Below are positions 1 to 6,827 of a stretch of DNA of 34,315 nt, piece by piece. The notes under the pieces were generated by a model. The model was not told the origin of the DNA, made no database searches, and was given only the letters and a program-made list of their open reading frames with translations. Location: the IMG/VR virus record IMGVR_UViG_3300021085_000109, positions 1 to 34,315 of that record; one strand, 5' to 3'. Made by a program: the position numbers and the translations under genes. The stretch is from a virus. How positions within the stretch are numbered: the first letter of the stretch is position 1; the number at the start of each line of letters is the position of its first letter.

Positions 1-1
1 C

Positions 2-199
2 AGTGTTTCTAACGCTTATATGTTTTATTATATTAAGGATAATTTGGATTTTGACCAACTTATTTGGGAATTTGGTTCAGACGCTAATCCTGATTGGGTT
101 CACGTTAGTTATGTAGACGAAGATTCTAACAGAAAAAGATGCCTTAAAGCAATTAGAGAAGACGGTAAAACTAAATATATTGATATAACAAATGTCTGA
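2..199 (+). CDS. Endolysin, peptidase M15 family, C-terminal part (partial)
   Basis: The window opens inside this gene; 65 codons remain before the TGA at 197-199. The visible part contains the block QLIWEFG...NPDWVHVSY, typical of the end of phage M15-type D-Ala-D-Ala or L-Ala-D-Glu peptidases. The His of WVHVSY is the expected last zinc ligand of the family. Such enzymes cut the peptide part of peptidoglycan during lysis. The upstream zinc ligands lie outside the window. The stop overlaps the holin start by 8 bases, so lysis genes are coupled. The family call comes from sequence pattern only. Confidence 0.8.
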   Translation, partial: SVSNAYMFYYIKDNLDFDQLIWEFGSDANPDWVHVSYVDEDSNRKRCLKAIREDGKTKYIDITNV

Positions 200-650
200 T
201 AAAAAGAAGTTTAAAGAAACTACGGTTGGTAAATTATTATTTGGTGCTGCATCAATGATTAATCCAACACTAGGTAAGGTATTAAGTGGTGTAAGTTCAC
301 CACAAGAAGCGTTAGCTGAAATAGGTAAATCTAAAATATCTAATGATGATAAGATTAAGCTACAGCAAATGATTTACGATCAACAAAATAAAGAAATAGA
401 ATCTATAACTAGCAGATGGGAAGCTGATTCTATGAGTGATTCGTGGTTAAGTAAAAATGTACGTCCATTAGTTTTAGTGTGGTGTATAGTTGTATTTAGT
501 TTAGCTGGCATTTTAGACAGCATAGAAAGCGTTCCATTTCACATTGGAGCAACTTGGAATGACACATTTGAGAAGGTAATGATGGCTGTTGTCTTAGCAT
601 ATTTTGGTGGTCGTACCGCAGAAAAATCTACTAGCATATTTAAAGGATAA
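192..650 (+). CDS. Holin, 3TM / GTA-type
   Basis: A protein of 152 residues. It has an N-terminal amphipathic stretch (about 12-35), a charged helix (45-75), the block SRWEADSMSDSWLSKNVRP (74-92), then hydrophobic segments at about 92-109 and 127-141. The block before the first membrane segment (SRW..D...SWLS.NVRP) is the signature of the 3TM holin family first described in gene transfer agents. It should sit in the inner membrane and release the endolysin encoded just upstream, whose stop codon overlaps this start. The predicted membrane part and the neighbour agree with the call. Confidence 0.82.
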   Translation: MSDKKKFKETTVGKLLFGAASMINPTLGKVLSGVSSPQEALAEIGKSKISNDDKIKLQQMIYDQQNKEIESITSRWEADSMSDSWLSKNVRPLVLVWCIVVFSLAGILDSIESVPFHIGATWNDTFEKVMMAVVLAYFGGRTAEKSTSIFKG

Positions 651-746
651 TAAATAAATTCAATACCCTATGAATTTAATAGGTATTTTTATATCTTTGT
701 GAATTCAATAGGGTGCGATATTCTGTTGATTTTCTTTGTTTTCAGT

Positions 747-780
747 AAAAAGGGGTAGCATAGTGTTACCTCTTTTTTTT
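747..780 (+). terminator. Intrinsic terminator after the lysis genes
   Basis: An 11-bp stem (747-757 with 767-777, one G-T pair) encloses a 9-base loop and runs into a T tract to 780. The left arm starts with five A, so it could also work on the other strand. It separates the lysis genes from the ERF promoter just downstream. A weaker AATACC/GGTATT hairpin lies at 662-685. Confidence 0.7.
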
Positions 781-783
781 GTC

Positions 784-821
784 TTTTGTCTTGCACATGA
801 CATATTTTATCTATATGTTTG
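784..821 (+). promoter_or_regulatory. Bacteroidota-type promoter for the early operon
   Basis: TTTTG at 784-788 and TTG at 791-793 supply a -33 element. TATGTTTG at 814-821 matches the -7 consensus TAnnTTTG exactly. The TTG is 20 bases from the -7 box. The ERF ATG is at 826, only 4 bases after the -7 box, so the transcript may be leaderless or nearly so. Confidence 0.65.
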
Positions 822-825
822 TTGT

Positions 826-1389
826 ATGAAAAATCTAACAAAGAAGTTGGTGCGAATTCAAGGGAGTTTGAAAGCACCTAAAAATCAAAGGAATAACTTT
901 GGTAATTACAATTACAGAAGTTGTGAAGACATCTTAGAAGCAGTAAAACCATTACTAGCAAAAGAAGAGTTGTTATTAACAATTACTGATTCTATTGCTC
1001 CAGAACCTTTATTTGTTAATGCAGTTGCAGAGATCACTGACGGTGTAGACAAAATACAAGTCAGAGCTCAAGCAGGTATTAACTTAAATCGTAAGGGAAT
1101 GGATGTAGCTCAATGCTATGGTGCATCAAGCAGTTATGCTAGAAAGTACGCTTTAAACGGCTTATTTTTAATTGATGATACAAAAGATGCAGATGCTACT
1201 AATAATCACGCTAACACGTCTAAAAACGCCTCTACGGCTGTCTTAGAGCCAAATAAAGATTGGTTAGAAGACAAAGGAGACAAGTTTGATAAAGCTAAAC
1301 AAGCTATAAAAGAAAAAGGTTTTACTATCACCGATATTAGAAAAAAATATAAAGTAAGTAAGAAAGTAGAGAAATTATTATTAACCTAA
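826..1389 (+). CDS. erf: ERF family single-strand annealing protein
   Basis: A protein of 187 residues. The region 20-120 matches the ERF superfamily: NFGNYNYRSCEDILEAVKPLL near the N terminus, and the conserved GMDVAQCYGASSSYARKYAL at 91-110. ERF proteins form rings that anneal complementary single strands during phage recombination and end circularisation. The C-terminal part (about 125-187) is lysine-rich and more variable, perhaps a protein-binding tail. The ATG at 826 is preferred over upstream in-frame starts because those would lie inside the terminator and promoter. It heads the early operon, followed by an SSB-like gene, which is a usual partner. Confidence 0.85.
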   Translation: MKNLTKKLVRIQGSLKAPKNQRNNFGNYNYRSCEDILEAVKPLLAKEELLLTITDSIAPEPLFVNAVAEITDGVDKIQVRAQAGINLNRKGMDVAQCYGASSSYARKYALNGLFLIDDTKDADATNNHANTSKNASTAVLEPNKDWLEDKGDKFDKAKQAIKEKGFTITDIRKKYKVSKKVEKLLLT

Positions 1390-1403
1390 ATTAAATTAAA
1401 ATT

Positions 1404-1664
1404 ATGAATGAAAAAAAGTATGTAGGTAGTGGAAAAAAAGTTGGAAACTACGATTTAGTGAACTTCACAATTAGTGAAGAAAAAACACAAGATGCTTGGA
1501 TTGAGTACAATGGTAAACGCTTTTTAAAGTTAACTATTGGAAATAAAAAACAAGTAGATCAATACGGTAAAACACATTCTATATGGATTGATGAATATGT
1601 GCCCGAAAATAAAGAGGCACAAGCTCCTTCGGCACCACTTCCAGCACAGGATTTACCATTTTAA
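1404..1664 (+). CDS. Small SSB-like protein with DLPF tail
   Basis: A protein of 86 residues. The core (about 20-65) has alternating polar and hydrophobic stretches compatible with a small beta barrel, and the C terminus ends in a Pro/Ala-rich linker followed by QDLPF. That tip resembles the acidic-hydrophobic C-terminal peptide of SSB proteins (DDDIPF), which recruits replication enzymes. Position after ERF and before the replication genes supports a single-strand DNA-binding role. The length is half that of a normal SSB and I do not see a full OB-fold signature, so the function is inferred from the tail and context. Confidence 0.55.
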   Translation: MNEKKYVGSGKKVGNYDLVNFTISEEKTQDAWIEYNGKRFLKLTIGNKKQVDQYGKTHSIWIDEYVPENKEAQAPSAPLPAQDLPF

Positions 1665-1671
1665 TTAACAT

Positions 1672-1703
1672 TCCCCCATTACTTAATTGTTTTGGGGGAT
1701 TTT
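1672..1703 (+). terminator. Probable terminator or attenuator
   Basis: A 7-bp stem, TCCCCCA (1672-1678) with TGGGGGA (1693-1699), has a 14-base loop and is followed by TTTT. The T tract is short, so it may only reduce transcription into the winged-helix gene. Confidence 0.5.
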
Positions 1704-1714
1704 AATCTTACATT

Positions 1715-2020
1715 ATGACACAAAGAAAAAACACAAAATACGTTAACATTAATTTAGCATTTATGAATACAAACTTATCAATATCAGAAGCTACTGTATT
1801 ATCCTATATAGATTCATTATCCATTAAGAAAGGTTATTGTTATGCCTCAAATGAAAGTATTTGTATGGCATTAAACTTAAACGATAGAACTTTATACAGA
1901 ATATTAAAGAGTTTAGAAAACAAAGAATACATAAAAAGAGTTACAAAGAGTTTAGGCAATGACGGAAAAGAACGTAAGATTTATGTCTCTCCAGATGCCA
2001 AGAATGTCAGTTGTATGTAA
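1715..2020 (+). CDS. Winged helix-turn-helix DNA-binding protein (HTH_36-like)
   Basis: A protein of 101 residues. Residues 21-80 form a winged helix: a first helix (SISEATVLSYIDSLS), then YCYASNESICMALNLNDRTLYRILKSLENKEYIKR, and a basic beta wing (about 75-92). The pattern of a Tyr-Cys turn, NESI, and a recognition helix with RTLYRILKSLE is that of HTH_36-type domains found in plasmid and phage replication initiators and regulators. Its stop codon lies inside the first of three palindromic repeats (2019-2076), which are natural candidates for its binding sites. It could be an initiator or a transcription regulator. Confidence 0.7.
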   Translation: MTQRKNTKYVNINLAFMNTNLSISEATVLSYIDSLSIKKGYCYASNESICMALNLNDRTLYRILKSLENKEYIKRVTKSLGNDGKERKIYVSPDAKNVSCM

Positions 2021-2076
2021 TACATAGTGTATTATATAAATAAATAATACATAGTGTATTATATACATAGTGTATT
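2019..2076 (+). repeat. Three copies of palindrome AATACATAGTGTATT
   Basis: Copies are at 2019-2033, 2046-2060 and 2062-2076 (the third starts with T). Each is an inverted repeat, AATACA-TAG-TGTATT, flanked by TAT. Centres are 27 and 16 bases apart. The first copy overlaps the stop codon of the winged-helix gene and the last ends 26 bases before the ATG of the primase-helicase. The same palindrome occurs six times at 14266-14359. It could be a set of operators or iterons of an origin. Confidence 0.8.
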
Positions 2077-2102
2077 ATAAAATATACACGAAAAAAAATA
2101 CT

Positions 2103-3830
2103 ATGCAAGAAAACTTTGTAAAAATTGGAATCGTACCTAAAGGCAAATACTCTCAACAGAAAGTAAAGTGCCCAAAATGTAGCCACACTAGGAAAAATAA
2201 AAGTGACACCTCGCTTTCTATTAATCTAGAAGATGGCTTATATCATTGCCACCATTGTGGTTGGAACGGTTCTGTAAACCCTAACATCAATATGATTAAA
2301 GAAAAAATATACACAAAACCAACTACAAGTAATTTACAAAAAATAAACTCAAACGCTATTAAGTTTTTAAATGCTAGAGGCATTACAAATCAAGTTATAG
2401 AAAACAATAAGATTACGACTACAAAAGACGGTAAAAGTGTTGTGTTCCCATATCTAAAAAACAATGAACTTGTTAATTATAAAACAAGAGGCATTAATAA
2501 TAAAACATTTACACAAAGCAAAAACGGACAACCTATAATATTTAATTATGATCGTGTTGTAAATCAAGATTTTGTTATACTATGTGAAGGTGAATTAGAT
2601 TCATTAAGTTGGGAGGTTGCAGGTTTTACTTACCATACGTCTGTAAATATGGGAGCACCAAACGTTAGAGACAAAAACTTAGATAAGAAATTAGAATGTA
2701 TTACAAATTGTTATGAAGTGTTTGATAATGCTAAGGCAGTTTATTTATGCACTGATAATGACGAAAACGGAAGGTATTTAGAAGAGGAATTAATAAGACG
2801 TATTGGTGCTGAAAAAATTAGATTAATAGATACTAATCCGTATAAAGATGCAAATGAAGTTTTACTTAATGAAGGCATAGATTCTTTACTGCATAGATTT
2901 AAAAATGCTAGAGTGCCTAAAGTTGAAGGCATATTTGATGTTAGTGATATATACGATAGTATGTTAGACGGATATAAAAACGGTCAGGAACGAGGTTCTA
3001 CAACACATATAGAAGCTATTGATAGGGCATGGACATGGCGTAATGGCGAGGTTAATATATGGACAGGTTATCAGAATGAAGGAAAAAGTATGTTTTTAAA
3101 TCAGCTATCAGTATTAAAGGCATTTCATGATGGATGGAAGTTCGCAGTGTTTTCACCAGAAAATATGCCTATAAATGATTTTTTCCATGATCTTATAGAA
3201 TGTTACATAGGCAAAAGTTCTGATCCTTTTTATCAAAACAATTACATGAGTGAAGCTGAATTTAAGCAAGGCATGGAGTTTATGAAAAAACACTTTTTTA
3301 TTATATATCCAAAAAAAAGTTATAAATTAGAGGACATCTTTGAAAGAGCTAAGTTTTTAGTTAAGACAAAAGGTATACGTTCTTTAATTATTGATCCGTA
3401 CAATACTGTACAACACAGGATGCAAAGAGGTGAAAGAGAAGATTTATACATTAGTAGATTTATGAGTGAGCTAAAAAGGTTTGCCGTAGAAAATAAAATC
3501 TCTGTTCATTTAGTTGCACACCAAGTTACGCCACAAAAAGATGATAATGGAAGGTATAGAAAACCAGATGTTAACACTATTAAAGGTGGTGGGACATTTG
3601 CAGATAAAAGTGACAATGTACTTTTTGTATGGCGACCAAATAGAGCATTAGATTTTAGTAATACTCAAGTTACATTTGGCAGTCAAAAAATAAAGAAACA
3701 GAAATTAGTAGGTTATCCACAAGACATTGAAGGTATAACTTACCATAGAAAATCGAACAGATATTATTTCAATAATCAAACACCCTTTGATGACGTTGAT
3801 AATATCAGATGCGAAAACGAGCTAGAGTAG
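2103..3830 (+). CDS. Primase-helicase, T7 gp4-like
   Basis: A protein of 575 residues from the ATG at 2103; an in-frame GTG at 2070 is less likely because it lies in an operator repeat. Order of domains: zinc finger (C23-P-K-C26 and C49-H-H-C52), Toprim primase core (VILCEGELDS at 158-167 with Glu163; YLCTDNDENGR at 214-224), then a RecA-like helicase (Walker A GYQNEGKS at 322-329, Walker B SLIID at 427-431, VHLVAHQ at 468-474). It should unwind DNA at the fork and lay down RNA primers. The Walker A form GxxNxGKS is common in this family. It overlaps the nuclease gene by 22 bases. Confidence 0.92.
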   Translation: MQENFVKIGIVPKGKYSQQKVKCPKCSHTRKNKSDTSLSINLEDGLYHCHHCGWNGSVNPNINMIKEKIYTKPTTSNLQKINSNAIKFLNARGITNQVIENNKITTTKDGKSVVFPYLKNNELVNYKTRGINNKTFTQSKNGQPIIFNYDRVVNQDFVILCEGELDSLSWEVAGFTYHTSVNMGAPNVRDKNLDKKLECITNCYEVFDNAKAVYLCTDNDENGRYLEEELIRRIGAEKIRLIDTNPYKDANEVLLNEGIDSLLHRFKNARVPKVEGIFDVSDIYDSMLDGYKNGQERGSTTHIEAIDRAWTWRNGEVNIWTGYQNEGKSMFLNQLSVLKAFHDGWKFAVFSPENMPINDFFHDLIECYIGKSSDPFYQNNYMSEAEFKQGMEFMKKHFFIIYPKKSYKLEDIFERAKFLVKTKGIRSLIIDPYNTVQHRMQRGEREDLYISRFMSELKRFAVENKISVHLVAHQVTPQKDDNGRYRKPDVNTIKGGGTFADKSDNVLFVWRPNRALDFSNTQVTFGSQKIKKQKLVGYPQDIEGITYHRKSNRYYFNNQTPFDDVDNIRCENELE

Positions 3831-4099
3831 ATGCTAACCAAAAAAAGATTGTCTCTCAAATCAGAGAGGTAGGATGCTCTGTCCTCCACACTCACCAATT
3901 AGGCAAAGGTGCTCCTGATATTATAGTAGGATATGCAGGTAATAATTATCTTATAGAAATTAAAGACGGAGATAAACCGTTAGCACAACAAAAACTAACA
4001 CCAGACGAAATAAAGTTTCAAGCTGAATGGCAAGGTAATTATTATGTTGTGAATTCATTTGATAAACTTAGAGACATAATATTTAAAGATGAGCTCTAA
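3809..4099 (+). CDS. VRR-NUC-like PD-(D/E)XK nuclease
   Basis: A protein of 96 residues. The motif GKGAPDIIVGYAGNNYLIEIKDG (32-54) supplies the catalytic Asp37, Glu50 and Lys52 of the PD-(D/E)XK fold, in the compact arrangement of VRR-NUC domains. Phage members are thought to act as Holliday-junction or flap nucleases that resolve recombination intermediates. It begins inside the end of the primase-helicase gene and its stop overlaps the sigma-like gene, so the three are translated together. Confidence 0.82.
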   Translation: MRKRARVDANQKKIVSQIREVGCSVLHTHQLGKGAPDIIVGYAGNNYLIEIKDGDKPLAQQKLTPDEIKFQAEWQGNYYVVNSFDKLRDIIFKDEL

Positions 4100-4658
4100 G
4101 ATATTAGACATATTAGCTAAGAGACACGATGAGTGGATTAAAATGGCTAAAAGCTTTAAGCTAAACAATAATGATGCAAAGGAGTTAGTTCAAGAGATGT
4201 ACCTTAGAATGTATAATTACACTAAGGATGTAAATCGTATTATGTATAATGATAATGAAATAAATACATTTTACATTTATATAACATTAAGGAATTTGTA
4301 TTACAGTAATTATACAAACTATAAAAAGAAAAAAAAGATTACTGTATTTACAGATATTGATGATGAAAAATACAATTATATTATTAATAATATAGCGTAT
4401 AATGAAGACGAGATATTACACAATTATAATAAGAAAATTGATCTTGAGGCATTATATAATAAAATAGATAATATAATAGACGATTGGTATTGGTACGATA
4501 AAAAATTAACTAAGTTGTATTTGAATACCGAAATGAGTATGCGAGACATAAGCAAAGAAACTAAAATAAGTTTAAGTTCAATATTTAATACATTAACAAA
4601 TGCAAAAGAAAAAATTAGACAAGAAAGCAAAGAAGAGTACAAAAAGTACAAAAGCTAA
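4089..4658 (+). CDS. RNA polymerase sigma-factor-like protein
   Basis: A protein of 189 residues. The N-terminal part (12-78, with NNNDAKELVQEMYLRMYNY) resembles sigma region 2; the C-terminal part (137-176, YDKKLTKLYLNTEMSMRDISKETKISLSSIFNTLTNAKEKI) is a sigma region 4-like helix-turn-helix. Between them is a long acidic and Asn-rich linker. It could redirect host RNA polymerase to middle or late phage promoters. The region-2 match is weak and very rich in Asn, Tyr and Lys, so a sigma-derived regulator is also possible. The next gene starts 59 bases before its stop. Confidence 0.65.
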   Translation: MSSKILDILAKRHDEWIKMAKSFKLNNNDAKELVQEMYLRMYNYTKDVNRIMYNDNEINTFYIYITLRNLYYSNYTNYKKKKKITVFTDIDDEKYNYIINNIAYNEDEILHNYNKKIDLEALYNKIDNIIDDWYWYDKKLTKLYLNTEMSMRDISKETKISLSSIFNTLTNAKEKIRQESKEEYKKYKS

Positions 4659-5001
4659 AGGTTTAGGCGATACAGTCGAACAAGTGTTAGAAGCTACTGG
4701 AATAGCTAAAGTAGCTAAGTGGGCACTTGGTGAAGATTGTGGCTGTGATGAACGTAAAGCTAAACTAAATTACTTATTCCCTTATTATCAGCCAGAGTGT
4801 TTAACGGAAGACGAATACAATATTTTAGATAAATATTATACTGAGGCAAAACCAACTGTAACGCCAGAAAAACAACAAGAGTTACTTACTATATACAATA
4901 GGGTTTTTCATCAAAAAATGAATTTAACAAGTTGTTCGTCATGCTTTAAAAACAACTTACATAAGAAATTAGAACGAGTGTATAAAGAATATAATATATA
5001 A
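4600..5001 (+). CDS. Conserved phage protein with paired cysteines, function unknown
   Basis: A protein of 133 residues with a very lysine-rich N terminus (1-20), a Gly/Ala helix (21-43), then CGC at 47-49 and CSSC at 112-115. The two Cys pairs could bind zinc or form a disulfide. The start ATG is inside the sigma-like gene; a 59-base overlap is unusual, but no other ATG precedes the conserved-looking block KGLGDTVEQVLEATGI. I recall similar proteins in Bacteroidota phages without known role. Function is not predictable. Confidence 0.6.
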   Translation: MQKKKLDKKAKKSTKSTKAKGLGDTVEQVLEATGIAKVAKWALGEDCGCDERKAKLNYLFPYYQPECLTEDEYNILDKYYTEAKPTVTPEKQQELLTIYNRVFHQKMNLTSCSSCFKNNLHKKLERVYKEYNI

Positions 5002-5003
5002 TT

Positions 5004-5150
5004 ATGCCATTTTTAAAACCAAAGAAATACGAAGAGAAAGCTACGTTTATGGCAAGGTTCATGAACAATGCTAAAATGATCTTAGAATACCCAGATACTA
5101 AACAACGTTATGCAGTAGGCATGGATGTTTGGAAAAAGAATTTTATGTAA
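5004..5150 (+). CDS. Small hypothetical protein
   Basis: A protein of 48 residues, Lys- and Met-rich, with the segment MNNAKMILEYPDTKQRYAVGM. It starts 2 bases after the preceding stop. The YPD.KQR.AV pattern recurs in small phage proteins, in my recollection, and suggests a real gene. Role unknown. Confidence 0.55.
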   Translation: MPFLKPKKYEEKATFMARFMNNAKMILEYPDTKQRYAVGMDVWKKNFM

Positions 5151-5153
5151 TAG

Positions 5154-5183
5154 TTGTATAAGTCATTTCTTTTATTAACTTTG
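5154..5183 (+). promoter_or_regulatory. Bacteroidota-type promoter before the lipoprotein gene
   Basis: TTG at 5154-5156 and TAACTTTG at 5176-5183 (exact TAnnTTTG) are 19 bases apart. Transcription should begin near 5189, shortly before the ATG at 5205. Confidence 0.65.
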
Positions 5184-5204
5184 TAAGTGAATAACAAAGA
5201 GAAT

Positions 5205-5450
5205 ATGAAAGCAATACTTTATACACTAATTTTATTTACATTGTTTAACTGCTCAGATAACTGCGATTTAAGTCACTATCCTTCGGCTCCTTACTTTGAT
5301 GAACCTTATCATGCAGAGTACGGAGACAATACCGTAAAATATATTTATTTATGCAGAGACGGTTCTAATAGTGAGGTTTACACTTACTATATAGAAGGAG
5401 GTTGTTGGGAGTATTACGTTTCATATCAGTATAACTATAATTGTAATTAA
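5205..5450 (+). CDS. Small secreted protein, probable lipoprotein
   Basis: A protein of 81 residues from the ATG at 5205. The N terminus is a short signal peptide: one Lys, a hydrophobic run (3-14), then NCSDNCD with Cys16 as the likely lipidated residue. The lipobox LFNC is loose, as is often so in Bacteroidota. The mature part is acidic and rich in Tyr and Cys (at least four further Cys), fitting a small disulfide-bonded exported domain. It has its own promoter inside the replication operon. A role at the cell surface, such as blocking superinfection, is an inference from location only. Confidence 0.65.
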   Translation: MKAILYTLILFTLFNCSDNCDLSHYPSAPYFDEPYHAEYGDNTVKYIYLCRDGSNSEVYTYYIEGGCWEYYVSYQYNYNCN

Positions 5451-5451
5451 T

Positions 5452-6225
5452 ATGAAAGAACCAATAATCACACTAGACAATGAGATGCATGATAGACATG
5501 AGCTCACACAAAAAGCAATTCAAGATAGCTTTTATTATGGCTACTTAGCAAAAGCTTGTTTATCAAGTAGTGCAATAAGTCAACTACTTAAATCACCATT
5601 AGAATACTTAAATCAAATAAACCTGCCTACTGAATCAGATGCACTAGCTCAAGGATATTTATTTCATGCTAGTATATTAGAAGAGGATAAATTTAACGAG
5701 TGTTTATTCTTAGATGTTAAGACAAAGGCAAATAAAGAATATAAACTTGCCAAAGAAGAAAGGTGGGATGTCTTTACTGTAAAGGATAGAGACAAAGCAT
5801 TAAGATTAAGAGATAGATTTTATAATTGTAAACCTGCAAGTGAACTTATAGAGAATAGTGAGTTTGAAGTGCCTATGGTTAATAATTTAATGGGATACCC
5901 TTTTAGAGCTAAGGCAGATGTTTTAGGTCAGTATTTAATAGATTTAAAGACAACTCAAGTTTTATCGGCATTTAAGTACAGTGCCAATAAATATAATTAT
6001 GATAGTCAATGTTACATATATTGTAACCTGTTTGGTAAAAGTTATAAAGATTTTAAATACATTGTTATAGATAAATCACCAACAAATGAAATTGGTATTT
6101 TTAATGTCAGCGAAAATTTCTATTTTAGTGGTGAGCAAAAAGTTGAGTATGCTATAAAAGTATATGAAAACTATATTAAGAATGAATTTGATTTAGAAAA
6201 CTACCTAGTAGAAGACACTTTATAA
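5452..6225 (+). CDS. RecE-like PD-(D/E)XK exonuclease (PDDEXK, DUF3799-like)
   Basis: A protein of 257 residues with the order of motifs of RecE/exonuclease VIII-like nucleases: LSSSAISQLLKSP (37-49), GYLFHASILEE (68-78, His72), FRAKADVL (151-158, Asp156), YLIDLKTT (161-168, Asp164 and Lys166) and YDSQCYIY (183-190, Gln186 and Tyr188). It should degrade one strand of duplex DNA from ends to give the single strands on which the ERF protein acts. The pair forms a two-component recombination system. The start ATG follows the lipoprotein stop by one base. Confidence 0.82.
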   Translation: MKEPIITLDNEMHDRHELTQKAIQDSFYYGYLAKACLSSSAISQLLKSPLEYLNQINLPTESDALAQGYLFHASILEEDKFNECLFLDVKTKANKEYKLAKEERWDVFTVKDRDKALRLRDRFYNCKPASELIENSEFEVPMVNNLMGYPFRAKADVLGQYLIDLKTTQVLSAFKYSANKYNYDSQCYIYCNLFGKSYKDFKYIVIDKSPTNEIGIFNVSENFYFSGEQKVEYAIKVYENYIKNEFDLENYLVEDTL

Positions 6226-6417
6226 ATGGAAAATGAATATTTAGATTACTTAGATTGTTATGAAGACACTCTATTATGTCTAAAGAAAAGAGTAATAACA
6301 GAAAACGAAATACCTATATTAATCGAGCAATACGAATTAGAAGAGCATTATGAATGTTGCAGTGCAATGTTACACGCTTTAGAGGATTACAAAGCTCATC
6401 AAAATTATTTAACATGA
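6226..6417 (+). CDS. Small acidic hypothetical protein
   Basis: A protein of 63 residues, acidic, Tyr- and Leu-rich, with several Cys (11, 18, 44, 45). It starts directly after the nuclease stop codon and its TGA overlaps the next ATG. No family recognised. Confidence 0.6.
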   Translation: MENEYLDYLDCYEDTLLCLKKRVITENEIPILIEQYELEEHYECCSAMLHALEDYKAHQNYLT

Positions 6418-6827
6418 TTTCACCAAAACACATAATAGAAAAAATAGTTGAACTATCTAGGATCAATGTATTTGAGAATACTAGAAAAAGAGAATATGTA
6501 GAAGTACGATCTTTATTAAATCATATACTTTATAATCACAAACGAATGACTTTGTTTAGAATTGTAAGAATATATAAAAAGTATGGATGGGAAGTTAATC
6601 ACGCTACTATATTACATTCATTAAGAACTTATGAGGTTCATAAGAATTACAATAAAGATTTAATAGTATGGGAACAAAAGATTGTTGACAAAATAAACAA
6701 AATGGATAATTATAGTAAAAGAGAATATATTAAAAGCAAAGTAAATTATCTTAACAATAAAGACGTTGATGAGTTAACTATGGTTATTAGCAATATGGTT
6801 GATAAAGAATTACAGTATGCAGAATAA
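6414..6827 (+). CDS. DnaA domain IV-like DNA-binding protein
   Basis: A protein of 137 residues from the ATG at 6414, which overlaps the preceding TGA. Residues 25-75 resemble the C-terminal DNA-binding domain of DnaA: RKREYVEVRSLLNHILY, then MTLFRIVRIYKKYGWEVNHATILHSLRTY. The NHATILHSLRTY block corresponds to the DHSTVLHA signature that contacts DnaA boxes. The ATPase domain is absent. The protein could bind host or phage origin sequences, to start phage replication or interfere with host replication. The C-terminal 60 residues form a charged helical tail. Confidence 0.65.
   Translation: MISPKHIIEKIVELSRINVFENTRKREYVEVRSLLNHILYNHKRMTLFRIVRIYKKYGWEVNHATILHSLRTYEVHKNYNKDLIVWEQKIVDKINKMDNYSKREYIKSKVNYLNNKDVDELTMVISNMVDKELQYAE

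Noticed and set aside
2070-2102. GTG start for the primase-helicase, 11 residues longer
   Set aside because: The extra residues are Lys/Tyr-rich and lie in the last palindromic repeat. The ATG at 2103 directly precedes the conserved zinc-finger region.
3713-3721. Perfect DnaA box TTATCCACA as an origin
   Set aside because: It is a single copy inside the primase-helicase coding sequence. One match is not far from chance in an AT-rich molecule of this size, so I only mention it beside the DnaA-like protein.
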